Assembly (NCBI GenBank): GCA_040882055.1
Contig: JBBECA010000080.1
Span: forward strand, 1 to 64,000
Length of the DNA: 64,000 nt
Direction: 5' to 3'
DNA from: Nitriliruptor sp040882055
GTDB taxonomy: Bacteria > Actinomycetota > Nitriliruptoria > Nitriliruptorales > Nitriliruptoraceae
Positions 50,599 through 59,466 of the stretch are shown here, piece by piece. The first letter of the stretch is position 1. Each line of letters starts with the position of its first letter. Under the pieces are notes generated by a model that worked only from the letters and a program-made list of their open reading frames with translations, was not told the DNA's origin and ran no database searches. A program made the translations under genes and the position numbers.

Positions 50599-51777
50599 TC
50601 ACCGCGCGGTCGGCGCCGGTGAGGTGCGGGGGCGTGCGCTGGCGGTCACCGCCGACGCGGCGAGCAGCGCCAACGCCGTCGCGGACCACGCTGCCGGGTA
50701 GGACAGCCGGCTCGCGAGTGCACCGAAGGCGGGCGGACCGAGGGCGCCGCCGATCCCGAGACCCGTCAGCACGATGCCGGCCGCGACGGCGGGTGCGCCG
50801 GGGTGCGAGCGCACCACCGACAGGAAGGCGAGGCCGGTCCACCCCCACCCGCCGCCGAGCAGCGCGACCGCGGCGAGGACCGCGACCGGCGCGGGCGCGG
50901 CGGTCGCCAGGATCCCCGCACCCGCGGCGCCGCAGAGGAGCATGGCGGTGACGGCGCGGACGGTCGGTGCGTCATCGCGGTCCGCCCACCGTCCGACGGC
51001 GATGCGCGCCGCGATGCTGGCGAGGCTGGCCACAGCGAGGGTCGCGCCGGCGGCTGTGGTGGAGAGCCCGCGGTCGGTGATGGCGGGGGCGAGGAAGGTG
51101 GCCGCGGCGGTCACCGACCCGGCACCGAGCCCCACACCCACGGCGAAGCGCCGGATCCGGGTCGGTGGCGGCGGAGGCCCGGTCGCGGTCGTGCGGTCCG
51201 GTGGGGCCGCGGCGGGTCCTCCTCGTGGGAGCAGGACGAGGACGAGCGCCGCGACGGCCAGGGCGGCGACGAAGGTGGCGCGCCAGCCGAGCATCACGCC
51301 GACGGTCGGCAGGGCGATCCCGGCGAGGAGGGACGCGCCGGGCACGCTGGCCTCCTTCAGCCCGAACGCGCTGCCCTGACGGTCGCTGGCCACCCCGTCG
51401 GCGAAGGCCCGGGCCGCTCCGGTGTCGATGAGCCCAACCGCGATCCCCACCGCCGCGAGCGGGAGCGCGAGCTGCCACCAGGCGCTGGCGAACGCCCCGA
51501 TCGCTGCGGTGGCGAGCCCGCTGATCACGACGCCCGTACGGAGCGCGAGAGCGCTGCCGAGCCGTTCGGTGATCCGGCTGGCTGGGGCTGCTGCCAACCC
51601 GACGCTCACGAACAGCACGGTCACCGCGGCGCCGATGGCGGTCTCGTCGATGCCGAGGTCGCGGCGCACCTGGTCGCTGAGGGCGCCGAGCAGGAAGGTC
51701 GGGAGCATCGCCGTCGTCAGGGCCCCCGAGGCCGTCAACGTCGTGCGCAGGGTCCCGCTCCGGGTCGCTTCCGACAC
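50599..51777 (-). CDS. Major facilitator superfamily transporter
   Basis: A 392-residue MFS protein with about twelve helices, including LLGALSDQVRRDLGIDETAI near the N-terminus, the loop GRWADRDD between the halves and GLKEASVPGASLLAGIAL, a stretch common in sugar-phosphate or drug MFS proteins. Substrate not identifiable. GTG 51777 follows GAGGAGG on the minus strand; the longer frame begins in an Arg-rich stretch that is not coding. It diverges from ligA. Confidence 0.82.
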   Translation of the reverse strand: MSEATRSGTLRTTLTASGALTTAMLPTFLLGALSDQVRRDLGIDETAIGAAVTVLFVSVGLAAAPASRITERLGSALALRTGVVISGLATAAIGAFASAWWQLALPLAAVGIAVGLIDTGAARAFADGVASDRQGSAFGLKEASVPGASLLAGIALPTVGVMLGWRATFVAALAVAALVLVLLPRGGPAAAPPDRTTATGPPPPPTRIRRFAVGVGLGAGSVTAAATFLAPAITDRGLSTTAAGATLAVASLASIAARIAVGRWADRDDAPTVRAVTAMLLCGAAGAGILATAAPAPVAVLAAVALLGGGWGWTGLAFLSVVRSHPGAPAVAAGIVLTGLGIGGALGPPAFGALASRLSYPAAWSATALALLAASAVTASARPRTSPAPTAR

Positions 51778-51857
51778 CGCCACCTCCTCGGCCGGCGGGC
51801 ACGGTACGCCGCCACGCGGGCACGTCAGGTGTCGCGGTCCACGTCGCACCTCGCCAC

Positions 51858-51863
51858 TAGCCT
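51858..51863 (+). promoter_or_regulatory. Candidate -10 hexamer TAGCCT
   Basis: TAGCCT lies 91 bases upstream of the ligA start in the divergent region, giving a leader long enough to hold further signals that I could not define. Confidence 0.35.
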
Positions 51864-51953
51864 CGGTCAGCGGCGCGCACGCCGACGCCAGCACGCCGAC
51901 GCCCTGGGTCCCACCTCCGCCCGACCCCGCCCACCGCCCGCGAGGAGCGACGC

Positions 51954-54107
51954 GTGTCCGACCCGGCCTCGCCCGATGTTCCGACCAGGCTCGCGGCGGC
52001 ACGCGAGCGCCACGACGTGCTGGCCCGCACGATCCGGGACGCGCGGTACCGCTACTACGTGCTGTCCGATCCGACCCTCACCGATGCGGAGTTCGACGCC
52101 CTGTGGCACGAGCTCCTGGCCATCGAAGCGGCGTACCCGTCGCTCGTGACGCCGGCATCGCCCTCGCAGCACGTCGGGGCACCGGTCGACAGCGCGTTCC
52201 CGCCGTTCCGTCACCTCGAACCGATGATGAGCCTCGACAACGCCTTCGACCGGGACGAGCTGCTGGCGTGGGCGCAACGGGTGCGTCGCCGGCTCGCCGC
52301 CACGGCGGTGGTGGAGGAGGGCCGGGCACGGGACGTCGACGCGGTCGAGGACGAGCTCGACGATGCGGCCGCCGACGCGGTGCTCGATGAGCCGGTCCGG
52401 TTCCTGTGCGAGCTGAAGATCGACGGTGTGGCGATCAACCTCGTGTACCGGGACGGACTGCTCGTGACGGGGGCCACCCGCGGGGACGGCACCGTCGGCG
52501 AGGACGTGACGGCGCAGATCTCCACCCTCGACGACGTGCCGTACCGCCTCGGTGTCGACGATCCGCCCGCGGTCATCGAGGTCCGCGGCGAGGTCCACTA
52601 CCCGAGCGAGGCGTTCGAGGCGATGAACGCCGAACGGATCGAACGGGGCGAGGCGGCCTTCATGAACCCGCGCAACGGCGCCTCCGGTGCCCTGCGGCAG
52701 AAGGACCCCGACGTCACCGGCCAGCGTCCCCTCGCCCTGTGGTGCCACGGCATCGGCACGCTCGAGGGCCTCACCTTCGAGACCGGCAGCGACTCGTACC
52801 GGTGGCTGCGTGAGGCGGGCCTGCCGGTCCCACCACAGACCACCACGGTCGGGTCCATCGAGGAGGCGTGGGAGTTGGTCGAGCGCTTCACCGCCGAGCG
52901 CTACGAGGTCGGGTTCGAGATCGACGGGGTCGTGGTCAAGGTGGACGACCTCGCCCAGCGCGAGCGGCTCGGCGTCACCGCCCGCGCCCCGCGGTGGGCG
53001 ATCGCCTACAAGATGCCCCCGGTCGAGCAGACGACCCGCCTCGAGGCCATCGAGGTCAACGTCGGTCGGACCGGCAAGGTCACGCCCTACGCGGTGCTCG
53101 ATCCGGTGGTCGTGGCCGGGACGCGGATCACCTACGCCACCCTGCACAACGAGATCCAGGTCCAGGCCAAGGACGTGCGTGTCGGTGACACCGTCGTGGT
53201 GCGGCGGGCCGGCGACGTCATCCCCGAGGTGGTCGGCCCGGTGCTCGGTGAGCGGCCGGAGGGCGCCGAGGTGTGGCGCATGCCATCGCACTGCCCCTTC
53301 TGCGACCAGCCGCTCGTCCGGCCCGAGGGCGAGGCCCACCACCGCTGCGAGAACGTCGACTGCCCCAACCGGCTGCGCGAATCGCTCACCCACCTCGCCG
53401 GCCGTGGCGCCCTCGACATCGAGGGGCTCGGGGAGAGGAACGTCGATCTCCTCCTCGCCGAGGGGCTGCTCACCGACCTCGCCGACGTGTTCCGGTTGCA
53501 CGAGCAGCGCGACGCCCTGCTCGCGCTCGACAAGTGGGGCGAGAAACGCGTCGACAACCTCCTGGCCGGGATCGAGGAGGGTCGCCAACGATCGCTCGAC
53601 CGGGTCCTGACCGCCCTCAACATCCACCACCTCGGCCCGACCTACGCCAAGGCGATCGCGCGGGCGCTGCCCTCCCTCGAGGACGTCCGCCGCGCCTCGT
53701 CCGAACAGCTCGAGGCCATCGACGGGATCGGGCCGGTCATCGCGGACGCCGTGGTGCGCTGGTTCGCGACGCCCCGCAACAGCCAGCTCGTGGACGAGCT
53801 GATCGCCCTCGGGGTGGATCCACGAGGGGGACCGGACACCGCGGTCCCCGAGGGGGTCGATCCGAGCCTGCTCGAGGGCTGGAACGTGGTGGTGACCGGA
53901 ACCCTCGAGGGCTGGACGCGCGACCAGGCCCGCGAGGCGCTCGAGGCCCGCGGCGCGAAGGTCACCGGCAGCGTCTCGGGCCGCACCTCGGTCGTGGTCG
54001 CCGGGGCGGACCCGGGGTCGAAGCTCGCCAAAGCCGAACAGCTCGGCGTCCCGGTCGCCGACGGGTCGGCGTTCGCGGAGCTGCTGCGTACCGGCCAGCT
54101 CCCCTGA
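51954..54107 (+). CDS. ligA: NAD+-dependent DNA ligase LigA
   Basis: A 717-residue ligase. Domain Ia (YYVLSDPTLTDAEFDALWHEL), the adenylation Lys in CELKIDGVAINLVYRDG (about K155), the OB fold, the four-Cys zinc finger (CPFCDQPL and CENVDCPNR), helix-hairpin-helix repeats and a C-terminal BRCT domain (GWNVVVTGTLEG) are all in order. The catalytic Lys is about 35-40 residues later than usual because of an acidic, Ala-rich insertion around residues 121-147. It seals nicks in replication and repair. GTG 51954 follows GAGGAG. Confidence 0.96.
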   Translation: MSDPASPDVPTRLAAARERHDVLARTIRDARYRYYVLSDPTLTDAEFDALWHELLAIEAAYPSLVTPASPSQHVGAPVDSAFPPFRHLEPMMSLDNAFDRDELLAWAQRVRRRLAATAVVEEGRARDVDAVEDELDDAAADAVLDEPVRFLCELKIDGVAINLVYRDGLLVTGATRGDGTVGEDVTAQISTLDDVPYRLGVDDPPAVIEVRGEVHYPSEAFEAMNAERIERGEAAFMNPRNGASGALRQKDPDVTGQRPLALWCHGIGTLEGLTFETGSDSYRWLREAGLPVPPQTTTVGSIEEAWELVERFTAERYEVGFEIDGVVVKVDDLAQRERLGVTARAPRWAIAYKMPPVEQTTRLEAIEVNVGRTGKVTPYAVLDPVVVAGTRITYATLHNEIQVQAKDVRVGDTVVVRRAGDVIPEVVGPVLGERPEGAEVWRMPSHCPFCDQPLVRPEGEAHHRCENVDCPNRLRESLTHLAGRGALDIEGLGERNVDLLLAEGLLTDLADVFRLHEQRDALLALDKWGEKRVDNLLAGIEEGRQRSLDRVLTALNIHHLGPTYAKAIARALPSLEDVRRASSEQLEAIDGIGPVIADAVVRWFATPRNSQLVDELIALGVDPRGGPDTAVPEGVDPSLLEGWNVVVTGTLEGWTRDQAREALEARGAKVTGSVSGRTSVVVAGADPGSKLAKAEQLGVPVADGSAFAELLRTGQLP

Positions 54108-54170
54108 GGTCCGGCTGCCCGACGGGGTCCGACCGGCCGCCGTCGGCGTGCCCAGTAGCGAGCGAACGCG

Positions 54171-54207
54171 TACTCTTGCAAGCGCGAGGTGAACGCTCCC
54201 TCACCTC
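54171..54207 (+). promoter_or_regulatory. Candidate promoter and inverted repeat before the CNB gene
   Basis: TACTCT (54171-54176) fits a -10. Just downstream GAGGTGA (54186-54192) and TCACCTC (54201-54207) form a perfect 7-bp inverted repeat with an 8-base loop, about 30 bases before the ATG. It could be an operator or a leader hairpin. Confidence 0.4.
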
Positions 54208-54235
54208 TAACCCCCTCCCCCCGCGAGGTACCCCG

Positions 54236-54649
54236 ATGTTCCGCTCCCGTTCACGCGATGCCAAGATCGCCTGGCTCGAACAGCACAGCCGCCTCTACGG
54301 CCTGACCCGCGCCGAGATCGACACCCTGGCAGCCACCGCCGATCGCCTCCGCGTCCCCGCCGGCACGGTGCTCACACGTGCCGGGTCGCCCGGCCGCGAG
54401 GCGTTCCTGATCGTCACCGGACAGGTCGAGGTCCGGCGCGGGGACGTCGTGATCGCCGTGCTCACCTCCGGCGAACTGGTCGGCGAACAGTCGCTGGTGA
54501 CCGGTGCGCACCGCAACGCCGACACCGTCGCGGTGACCGAGCTCGAGTTGGCCGTCTTCGACGTGCGGAGCTTCGACCGCGCCATCGAGGGCTCGCCGGC
54601 CCTCCGCGCCCACCTCGAACAGACCGTCGCGCGGCGCGCCGCAGCCTGA
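54236..54649 (+). CDS. Stand-alone cyclic-nucleotide-binding domain protein
   Basis: A 137-residue protein that is essentially one Crp-type cyclic-nucleotide-binding beta-roll: VPAGTVLTRAGSPGREAFLIV, GQVEVRRGDVVIAVLTSGELVGEQ with the phosphate-binding-cassette start, then TELELAVFDVRSFDRAIEG. The PBC normally continues GExAL...R-A; here it is GEQSLVTGAHRNADTV, a reasonable match. There is no DNA-binding domain or enzyme, so it may act by protein contact, as do similar actinobacterial proteins. The gene has its own likely promoter and converges with nrtR. Confidence 0.82.
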   Translation: MFRSRSRDAKIAWLEQHSRLYGLTRAEIDTLAATADRLRVPAGTVLTRAGSPGREAFLIVTGQVEVRRGDVVIAVLTSGELVGEQSLVTGAHRNADTVAVTELELAVFDVRSFDRAIEGSPALRAHLEQTVARRAAA

Positions 54650-54694
54650 CGCCCCAGGGTCGGTTCGCTGGCGCCCGTCGGTCGCCCGGGCGGC

Positions 54695-55441
54695 TCAGGG
54701 GCGCAGCATCGCCGGGTGCAGCCGCTCCGCCGAACCGCGGCGGTAGCGCTGCGCTGGACGGCCCCCGCCGGGACCCGGTGGTGCGAGGCCCTCGACCGGG
54801 ACGACGAAGTCGCGGGTCGAGACCACCTTCCGGCGGAAGTTCGCCGCATCCAGCTCCACGCCCCACACCGCCTCGTACACCCCGCGGAGGTCGCCGAGGG
54901 TGAACGGTTCGGCGACGAACGCCGTCGCGAGCGCCGTGTACTCGAGCTTCGAGCGTGCCCGCTCGAGCGCGTCGGGGACGATCCGGTCGTGGTCGTACGC
55001 CATCAGCGGCGCATCCCCGTCGTCCTCGGCCCCGCCCGTCCCGCCGAGGGTTCGTACCGGGAAGAACGCCGCACCCGTGTCCGCGGCGGGATCGTCCGTC
55101 GTCGGTGTCAGCAGCAGGTAGGCGACCGACACCACCCGGCCGCGGGGGTCGCGGATGGGGTCGCCGTAGGTGCGCAGCTGCTCGAGGTGCGCCTCGGGTG
55201 CGGTCAGGCCGGCGAGTTCCCGCAGCGCACGGTGCGCGGTGTCGTCGAGGCTCTCCTCGTCGCGGACCCGGCGCCCGGGCAGGGCCCAGCGGTCCCGGAG
55301 CTCACGGGGTTGGGGTCGGACCAGCAGCAGCATCAGTTCGCCGTCGCGGATGGTCAGCATGGCGACGTCGACCGCGACCGCGCACGCCGATCCGCGCTCG
55401 CTGCCCCGAGCGTTCCCGACCGCGCTGCTCGTTCCACTCAC
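54695..55441 (-). CDS. nrtR: NrtR: Nudix-like transcriptional regulator of NAD metabolism
   Basis: A 248-residue protein with an N-terminal Nudix fold (VDVAMLTIRDGELMLLLVRP, RWALPGRRV, HRALRELAGL) and a C-terminal winged-helix segment (EPFTLGDLRGVYEAVWG, then NFRRKVVST). The Nudix box lacks the usual REUxEE acids, as expected for NrtR, which binds ADP-ribose instead of cleaving it. It is the third gene of pncB-pncA-nrtR, each overlapping the next by GTGA. The perfect palindrome upstream of pncB (57435-57457) is the natural target. Convergent with the CNB gene. Confidence 0.9.
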   Translation of the reverse strand: MSGTSSAVGNARGSERGSACAVAVDVAMLTIRDGELMLLLVRPQPRELRDRWALPGRRVRDEESLDDTAHRALRELAGLTAPEAHLEQLRTYGDPIRDPRGRVVSVAYLLLTPTTDDPAADTGAAFFPVRTLGGTGGAEDDGDAPLMAYDHDRIVPDALERARSKLEYTALATAFVAEPFTLGDLRGVYEAVWGVELDAANFRRKVVSTRDFVVPVEGLAPPGPGGGRPAQRYRRGSAERLHPAMLRP

Positions 55442-56067
55442 TCGTCAGCCGCTGCGGGGCCGCGGCTGGTCACGCGCACCCCAGCCTCGCGCAGCTCCTC
55501 GACGGCACGTTCGCCGTCGCCGGGGGCGGCCTCGACGAACGCCGTGGCGGCGAGCGGGAGCTCCACCTCGTAGCCGAGACGGACCGCGTCGAGCGCGGTG
55601 GCGTGCACGCACACGTCGCCGGCGAGGCCGACGACCACGACCCGGCGCACGTCCGCGGCCTCGAGGATGTTGCCGAGCTCGGTCGCTTCCACGTCGCCGC
55701 TGACGGGGTCGCGGACCGAGAACCCGGAGTAGCCGTCGCCGCCGTCGACGCCCTTCCTGACCACGGGTCCGTCGACGGTCAGCTCGCGGTGCAGCTCGGC
55801 GCCCCAGGTGTCGGCCACGCAGTGGACCGGCCAGTCGCCGCCGTCCTTGGCGAAGTGCGGCGTGCTCGCCGGGTGCCAGTCCTGGGTGTAGACCACGGTG
55901 GCGCCAGCGTCGAGCGCGGCGCGTACCTCGGCGTCCACGATGCCGACGACCGCGTCGCCACCCTCGATGTAGAGGTTGCCGTCGGGGTGGGCGAAATCGT
56001 GCTGGACGTCCACGACCACGAGCGCGGTCCCCGGCGCGTAACCGGCCGGATGGGTGGTGGTGTTCAC
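55438..56067 (-). CDS. pncA: Nicotinamidase
   Basis: A 209-residue isochorismatase-fold amidase that converts nicotinamide to nicotinate. ALVVVDVQHDFAHPDGNL has the catalytic Asp, YTQDWHPASTPHF the metal-binding Asp and His residues, VVRKGVDGGDGYSGF the conserved Lys, and GLAGDVCVHATALDA the nucleophilic Cys. GTG 56067 overlaps the pncB stop, giving the expected length. It feeds nicotinate to PncB. The open frame extends upstream inside pncB without meaning. Confidence 0.93.
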   Translation of the reverse strand: MNTTTHPAGYAPGTALVVVDVQHDFAHPDGNLYIEGGDAVVGIVDAEVRAALDAGATVVYTQDWHPASTPHFAKDGGDWPVHCVADTWGAELHRELTVDGPVVRKGVDGGDGYSGFSVRDPVSGDVEATELGNILEAADVRRVVVVGLAGDVCVHATALDAVRLGYEVELPLAATAFVEAAPGDGERAVEELREAGVRVTSRGPAAADE

Positions 56068-57404
56068 GAGGGGGTTCCTTCGGTCGTTGGCGTCGGATGT
56101 GTCGCGGGGGCCAGTCGGGTGGTGGGCAGCGCGACCGTGCCCGGCGTGACGTCGCGAGCTGCGGCGGGGAGCTCGGCCATCGCGCGGCGGTGGTGCTGCT
56201 GCGTGGTGGCGAGGTCGACGCGGTGGACGCGTTCGCCCGCGACGATCGCCGGCACCTGCAGCGGACGCGCTCCGTCCGGCGTCGGCGTTCCCCACGGATG
56301 GAGGACGTCGGCGGTCGCGATCCCGTCCTCGTCGAGGTGGCGCGCGGCGGCCTTCCAGCCGCCGACGGTGGCCTTGTCGCCGCCGGCCTTGGCCACCGGC
56401 TCGAGGTCCTGGCCGCGGCCGCGCCCTCGGGCGACGAGCTTGTAGACGAAGCCGGCCGTGGGCGCTCCGCTGCCGGTGACCACGGCGGTCCCCACCCCGA
56501 AGGCGTCGACCGGCGCCCCGCGGCAGGCGGCGATCCGGTGCTCGTCGAGATCACCCGAGAACACGATCCGGGTGCGGTGGTTGCCGAGCTCATCGAGCAG
56601 GGCACGGGCGTGGTGGGCCTCGGAGGCGGGATCACCTCGGTCGATCCGGATGGCGTCGAGCTCCGGCCCCGCGACCCGCACGGCGTTGCGGATGCCGTCG
56701 GCGATGTCGTAGGTGTCCACCAGGAGGGTGGTACCCGTGCCGAGCGCTGCGACCTGGCTGCGGAAGGCGGACGGCTCGTCGTCGTGCAGCAGCGTGAACG
56801 CGTGGGCGGAGGTCCCGAGGGTGCGCAGGCCGTACCGGGCGCCCGCCTCGAGGTTCGAGGTGCCGGTGAACCCGACGAGCACGGCGGCGCGGGCGGCGTG
56901 GACCGCTGCCTCCTCGTGGGTCCGGCGGCTGCCGAACTCGAACAGCGGACGACCATCGGCTGCGGCGACCATCCGTGCCGCGGCCGAGGCGATCGCCGAG
57001 TCGTGGTTGAGGATCGACAGGAGCACCGTCTCGAGCACCACCGCGTCACCGAAGCTCGCGGCGATGGTCACCACGGGCACGTTCGGCGAGACGATCTCGC
57101 CCTCGGGCAGGGCCCAGACGTCGCCGCGGAACCGGTAGCCCGCGAGCCAGGCGAGCGTCGGCTCGGACACGACGCCGTCGCGGTCCAGCACCGCGAGGAC
57201 GTCGTCGTCGAAGCGCAGGTCAGCGATGGTGTCGAGGGCCCGGTCGAGCCCGGCGGCCACGGCGTAGCGCCGGCCCTCGGGCAGGCGCCGGGTGAACAGT
57301 TCGAAGACGCAGGGTCGGTCGATCGCGCCGTCGACTCGCGCCGCGTCGAGCATGGTGAGCTCGTACCGATCGGTGTGCAGCGCGGTGCTGGGACGGGGGG
57401 TCAC
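56064..57404 (-). CDS. pncB: Nicotinate phosphoribosyltransferase
   Basis: A 446-residue enzyme forming nicotinate mononucleotide from nicotinate and PRPP. LHTDRYELTMLDAARVDG, FELFTRRLPEGRRYAVAAG, the substrate-binding EFGSRRTHEEAAVHAARA and VGFTGTSNLEAGARYGL, and FSGDLDEHRI near the phosphate site match the family. GTG 57404 follows AGGAGG. It heads the pncB-pncA-nrtR operon, and a perfect 11+1+11 palindrome lies 31 bases upstream. Confidence 0.93.
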   Translation of the reverse strand: MTPRPSTALHTDRYELTMLDAARVDGAIDRPCVFELFTRRLPEGRRYAVAAGLDRALDTIADLRFDDDVLAVLDRDGVVSEPTLAWLAGYRFRGDVWALPEGEIVSPNVPVVTIAASFGDAVVLETVLLSILNHDSAIASAAARMVAAADGRPLFEFGSRRTHEEAAVHAARAAVLVGFTGTSNLEAGARYGLRTLGTSAHAFTLLHDDEPSAFRSQVAALGTGTTLLVDTYDIADGIRNAVRVAGPELDAIRIDRGDPASEAHHARALLDELGNHRTRIVFSGDLDEHRIAACRGAPVDAFGVGTAVVTGSGAPTAGFVYKLVARGRGRGQDLEPVAKAGGDKATVGGWKAAARHLDEDGIATADVLHPWGTPTPDGARPLQVPAIVAGERVHRVDLATTQQHHRRAMAELPAAARDVTPGTVALPTTRLAPATHPTPTTEGTPS

Positions 57405-57434
57405 GGGGCCTCCTGGTCGCTCCGACCGTACCTA

Positions 57435-57457
57435 GTTCTGGTCACAGTGACCAGAAC
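57435..57457. promoter_or_regulatory. Perfect palindrome, candidate NrtR operator
   Basis: GTTCTGGTCAC (57435-57445) and GTGACCAGAAC (57447-57457) are perfect reverse complements around one A. The site is 31 bases before pncB and overlaps where its promoter should be (minus-strand TAGGTA at 57429-57434). NrtR is encoded in the same operon, so this is most simply its binding site. Confidence 0.82.
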
Positions 57458-57568
57458 CGGCGGGGGCCGTCCGACACCGTCCGCGGGGCCGGGAGGATCC
57501 GAGGTCGCGAGGATCGGACATCCCCGCCACCCTGGCGCGTAGGGTGGCCCGCACGGGAGGGCCCCACG

Positions 57569-58134
57569 TTGCGGTTGTTGTTGGTCGAGGACGATCACAA
57601 CCTCGCGGCGCTGTTGACGCTCGCGTTGCGCCGCGGCGGGCACGAGGTGGTCACCGTCGACCGCGTCGTCGATGTGGTGGCGGCCGCCCGAGGTGTCGAC
57701 GGGGTGCTCACCGATGGTGTGCTGCTCGACGGGACCGCTGACGACGTGCTCGCGGCGCTCGCGTCCCACGACGAGACGGCGACGCTCCCGGTCGTGGTGT
57801 GTGCGCTACGACCCGATGCGGTCGCCCACCCCATGGTGGTCGGACGGTTGCGCAAGCCCGTGGCCCTGGCGACGTTCGTCGACGACGTCGAAGCCAAGCT
57901 CCTCGCCGAGCCGGCGGAGCGTGATCCTCACCTCGCCGTCGCCGCCCCGTCCGGTGTTGCTGAGCACGAACGAGCGCTCCAGGAGCTCGACCGGCGAGCC
58001 GGTGTGATCGCCGATCACGCTGCCGCGGTCCTCGTCGGCGGCGCCACGGAGCCGGGTCGACGTGACGCGGAACGGGCCGCCCACCGGGCGGTTGGCCTGG
58101 CCGGAGCGCTCGGCCGACCGGTGCTCGCCGCGCG
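57569..58134 (+). pseudogene. Response regulator with Hpt-like domain, truncated
   Basis: A TTG start after GGGAGGGC opens a receiver domain: LRLLLVEDDHNLAALLTLAL with the acidic pair, GVLTDGVLLDGTADD where the phospho-Asp region lies (the usual Asp is present as TDGVLLD), and VVGRLRKPVALATFV with the conserved Lys. Then an Hpt-like helical segment, ALQELDRRAGVIADHAAAVL and AERAAHRAVGLAGALGRP. Around 58130 the sequence changes abruptly and continues as the interior of a glycosyltransferase in another frame. The gene has lost its end. A TAGGGT at 57540-57545 may be its -10. Confidence 0.6.
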
Positions 58135-58161
58135 GTCACGATCGTCGATGCGGTCGAGGGC

Positions 58162-59346
58162 ATGCTCACGCTCGAGTACCCCGACCTCGAGGTCGTGGTC
58201 ATCAACGACGGGTCCGAGGACGGCACGCTGCAGGCGCTCCGCGACGCCTTCGATCTCGTGCCCGATCCCCACGCCCCGCTGTTGCCCGACGACGTCGGCG
58301 AGATCATCACCCGGCCGATCCGGACCGTCTACCGCTCGATGCGGCACCCCGCGTTGGTCGTCGTCGACAAGGAGAACGGGGGGAAGGCGGATGCCCTCAA
58401 CGCGGGCATCGTCGTGGCGTCCGGCGACCTGTTCGCTGCGCTCGACGCGGACACGATCGTCTCACCCGATTCGTTTCTCCGCATGGCCCGAGCCTTCCTC
58501 GAGCAACCCGGCACCGTCGCCGTCGGCGGGACCGTCCGGCCTGTCAACGGCGACCACATCGCCGATGGTCGGGTGATCGGTCGGGGCATCTCGCCGGGGT
58601 GGCTCGTGCCGGTCCAGACCGTCGAGTACGTGCGCGCGTTCTTCATCGGCCGGCTCGGGTGGAACCGACTCGGTGGCAACGTGATCATCTCCGGGGCGTT
58701 CGGGACCTTCCACCGCGCCTCGGTGGCCGCCGCGGGCGGCTACCGGCACGGGTCGATCGGCGAGGACTTCGAGCTGGTCGTGCGGTTGCGCCGGCGCGGC
58801 ATCGAAGGAGGCACCGCGTCGAAGGTGCAGTTCCTACCGGACCCGGTGGCCTACACCGAGGCGCCGACGTCGCGAGCGGTGCTCGCCTCCCAACGCGAGC
58901 GATGGCACCGGGGCCTGCTCGACACCCTCCGCGTCCACCGGCGCCTCATCCTGAACCCCCGCTACGGCGGGCTCGGGCTCGGCGGTATGGGGTTCCTGAC
59001 GGCGGTCGAAGCTCTCGGACCCGTCGTCGAGGTGTTCGGGTTGTTCGGCCTGGTCGTCGGTCTGGCGTACGGCCTCGTCTCGGCCGAGTTCGCCGTGCTG
59101 TTCTTCGCGCTCGCCTACCTGTGGGGCATCGCGCTGAGCCTCGGTTCCCTGGCGCTCGATTCCCGGGCGACGGTGGGGGAGCTCACCGCCCGGGACCGGG
59201 CGCGCCAGATCGTGGCAGCGCTCCTCGAACCGTTGTGGTTCCGTCAGCTGACGTTGTGGTGGCGGCTGCGTGCCACCGTCACGTGGCTGCGGGGGGGACG
59301 CACCGCCTGGGGGACGATGACGCGGACCGGCTTCACCAGGAGGTGA
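58162..59346 (+). CDS. Family 2 membrane glycosyltransferase, N-terminus missing
   Basis: A GT2 enzyme of the cellulose/hyaluronan-synthase-like type. ATG 58162 gives 394 residues with VVVINDGSEDGTLQAL (first Asp), ALDADTIVSPDSF (DxD), GAFGTFHRASV and GEDFELVVRL (ED), the QRERWHRG stretch (QxxRW) and three or four C-terminal membrane helices. In the same frame the eight codons before the ATG read TIVDAVEG, which is normal family sequence, but the expected upstream VSVIVPAYNE and N-terminal helices are gone. The break is at about 58135, where the response regulator ends. Probably a deletion or misassembly; activity as shown is doubtful. Confidence 0.78.
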   Translation: MLTLEYPDLEVVVINDGSEDGTLQALRDAFDLVPDPHAPLLPDDVGEIITRPIRTVYRSMRHPALVVVDKENGGKADALNAGIVVASGDLFAALDADTIVSPDSFLRMARAFLEQPGTVAVGGTVRPVNGDHIADGRVIGRGISPGWLVPVQTVEYVRAFFIGRLGWNRLGGNVIISGAFGTFHRASVAAAGGYRHGSIGEDFELVVRLRRRGIEGGTASKVQFLPDPVAYTEAPTSRAVLASQRERWHRGLLDTLRVHRRLILNPRYGGLGLGGMGFLTAVEALGPVVEVFGLFGLVVGLAYGLVSAEFAVLFFALAYLWGIALSLGSLALDSRATVGELTARDRARQIVAALLEPLWFRQLTLWWRLRATVTWLRGGRTAWGTMTRTGFTRR

Positions 59347-59402
59347 CGGGCGCGCGGTCACGCTCGGGTTCGCGGCCGTCCAGGGCCGTCGGACGTGACC
59401 GC

Positions 59403-59408
59403 TAGCCT
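59403..59408 (+). promoter_or_regulatory. Candidate -10 hexamer TAGCCT
   Basis: TAGCCT lies 59 bases before the gatC start and probably drives gatCAB. Confidence 0.4.
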
Positions 59409-59466
59409 CGCGACCATCGCCCGATCGTGCCCCGAGACACCGCCCGCACACCTGAGGAGTCCCGCC

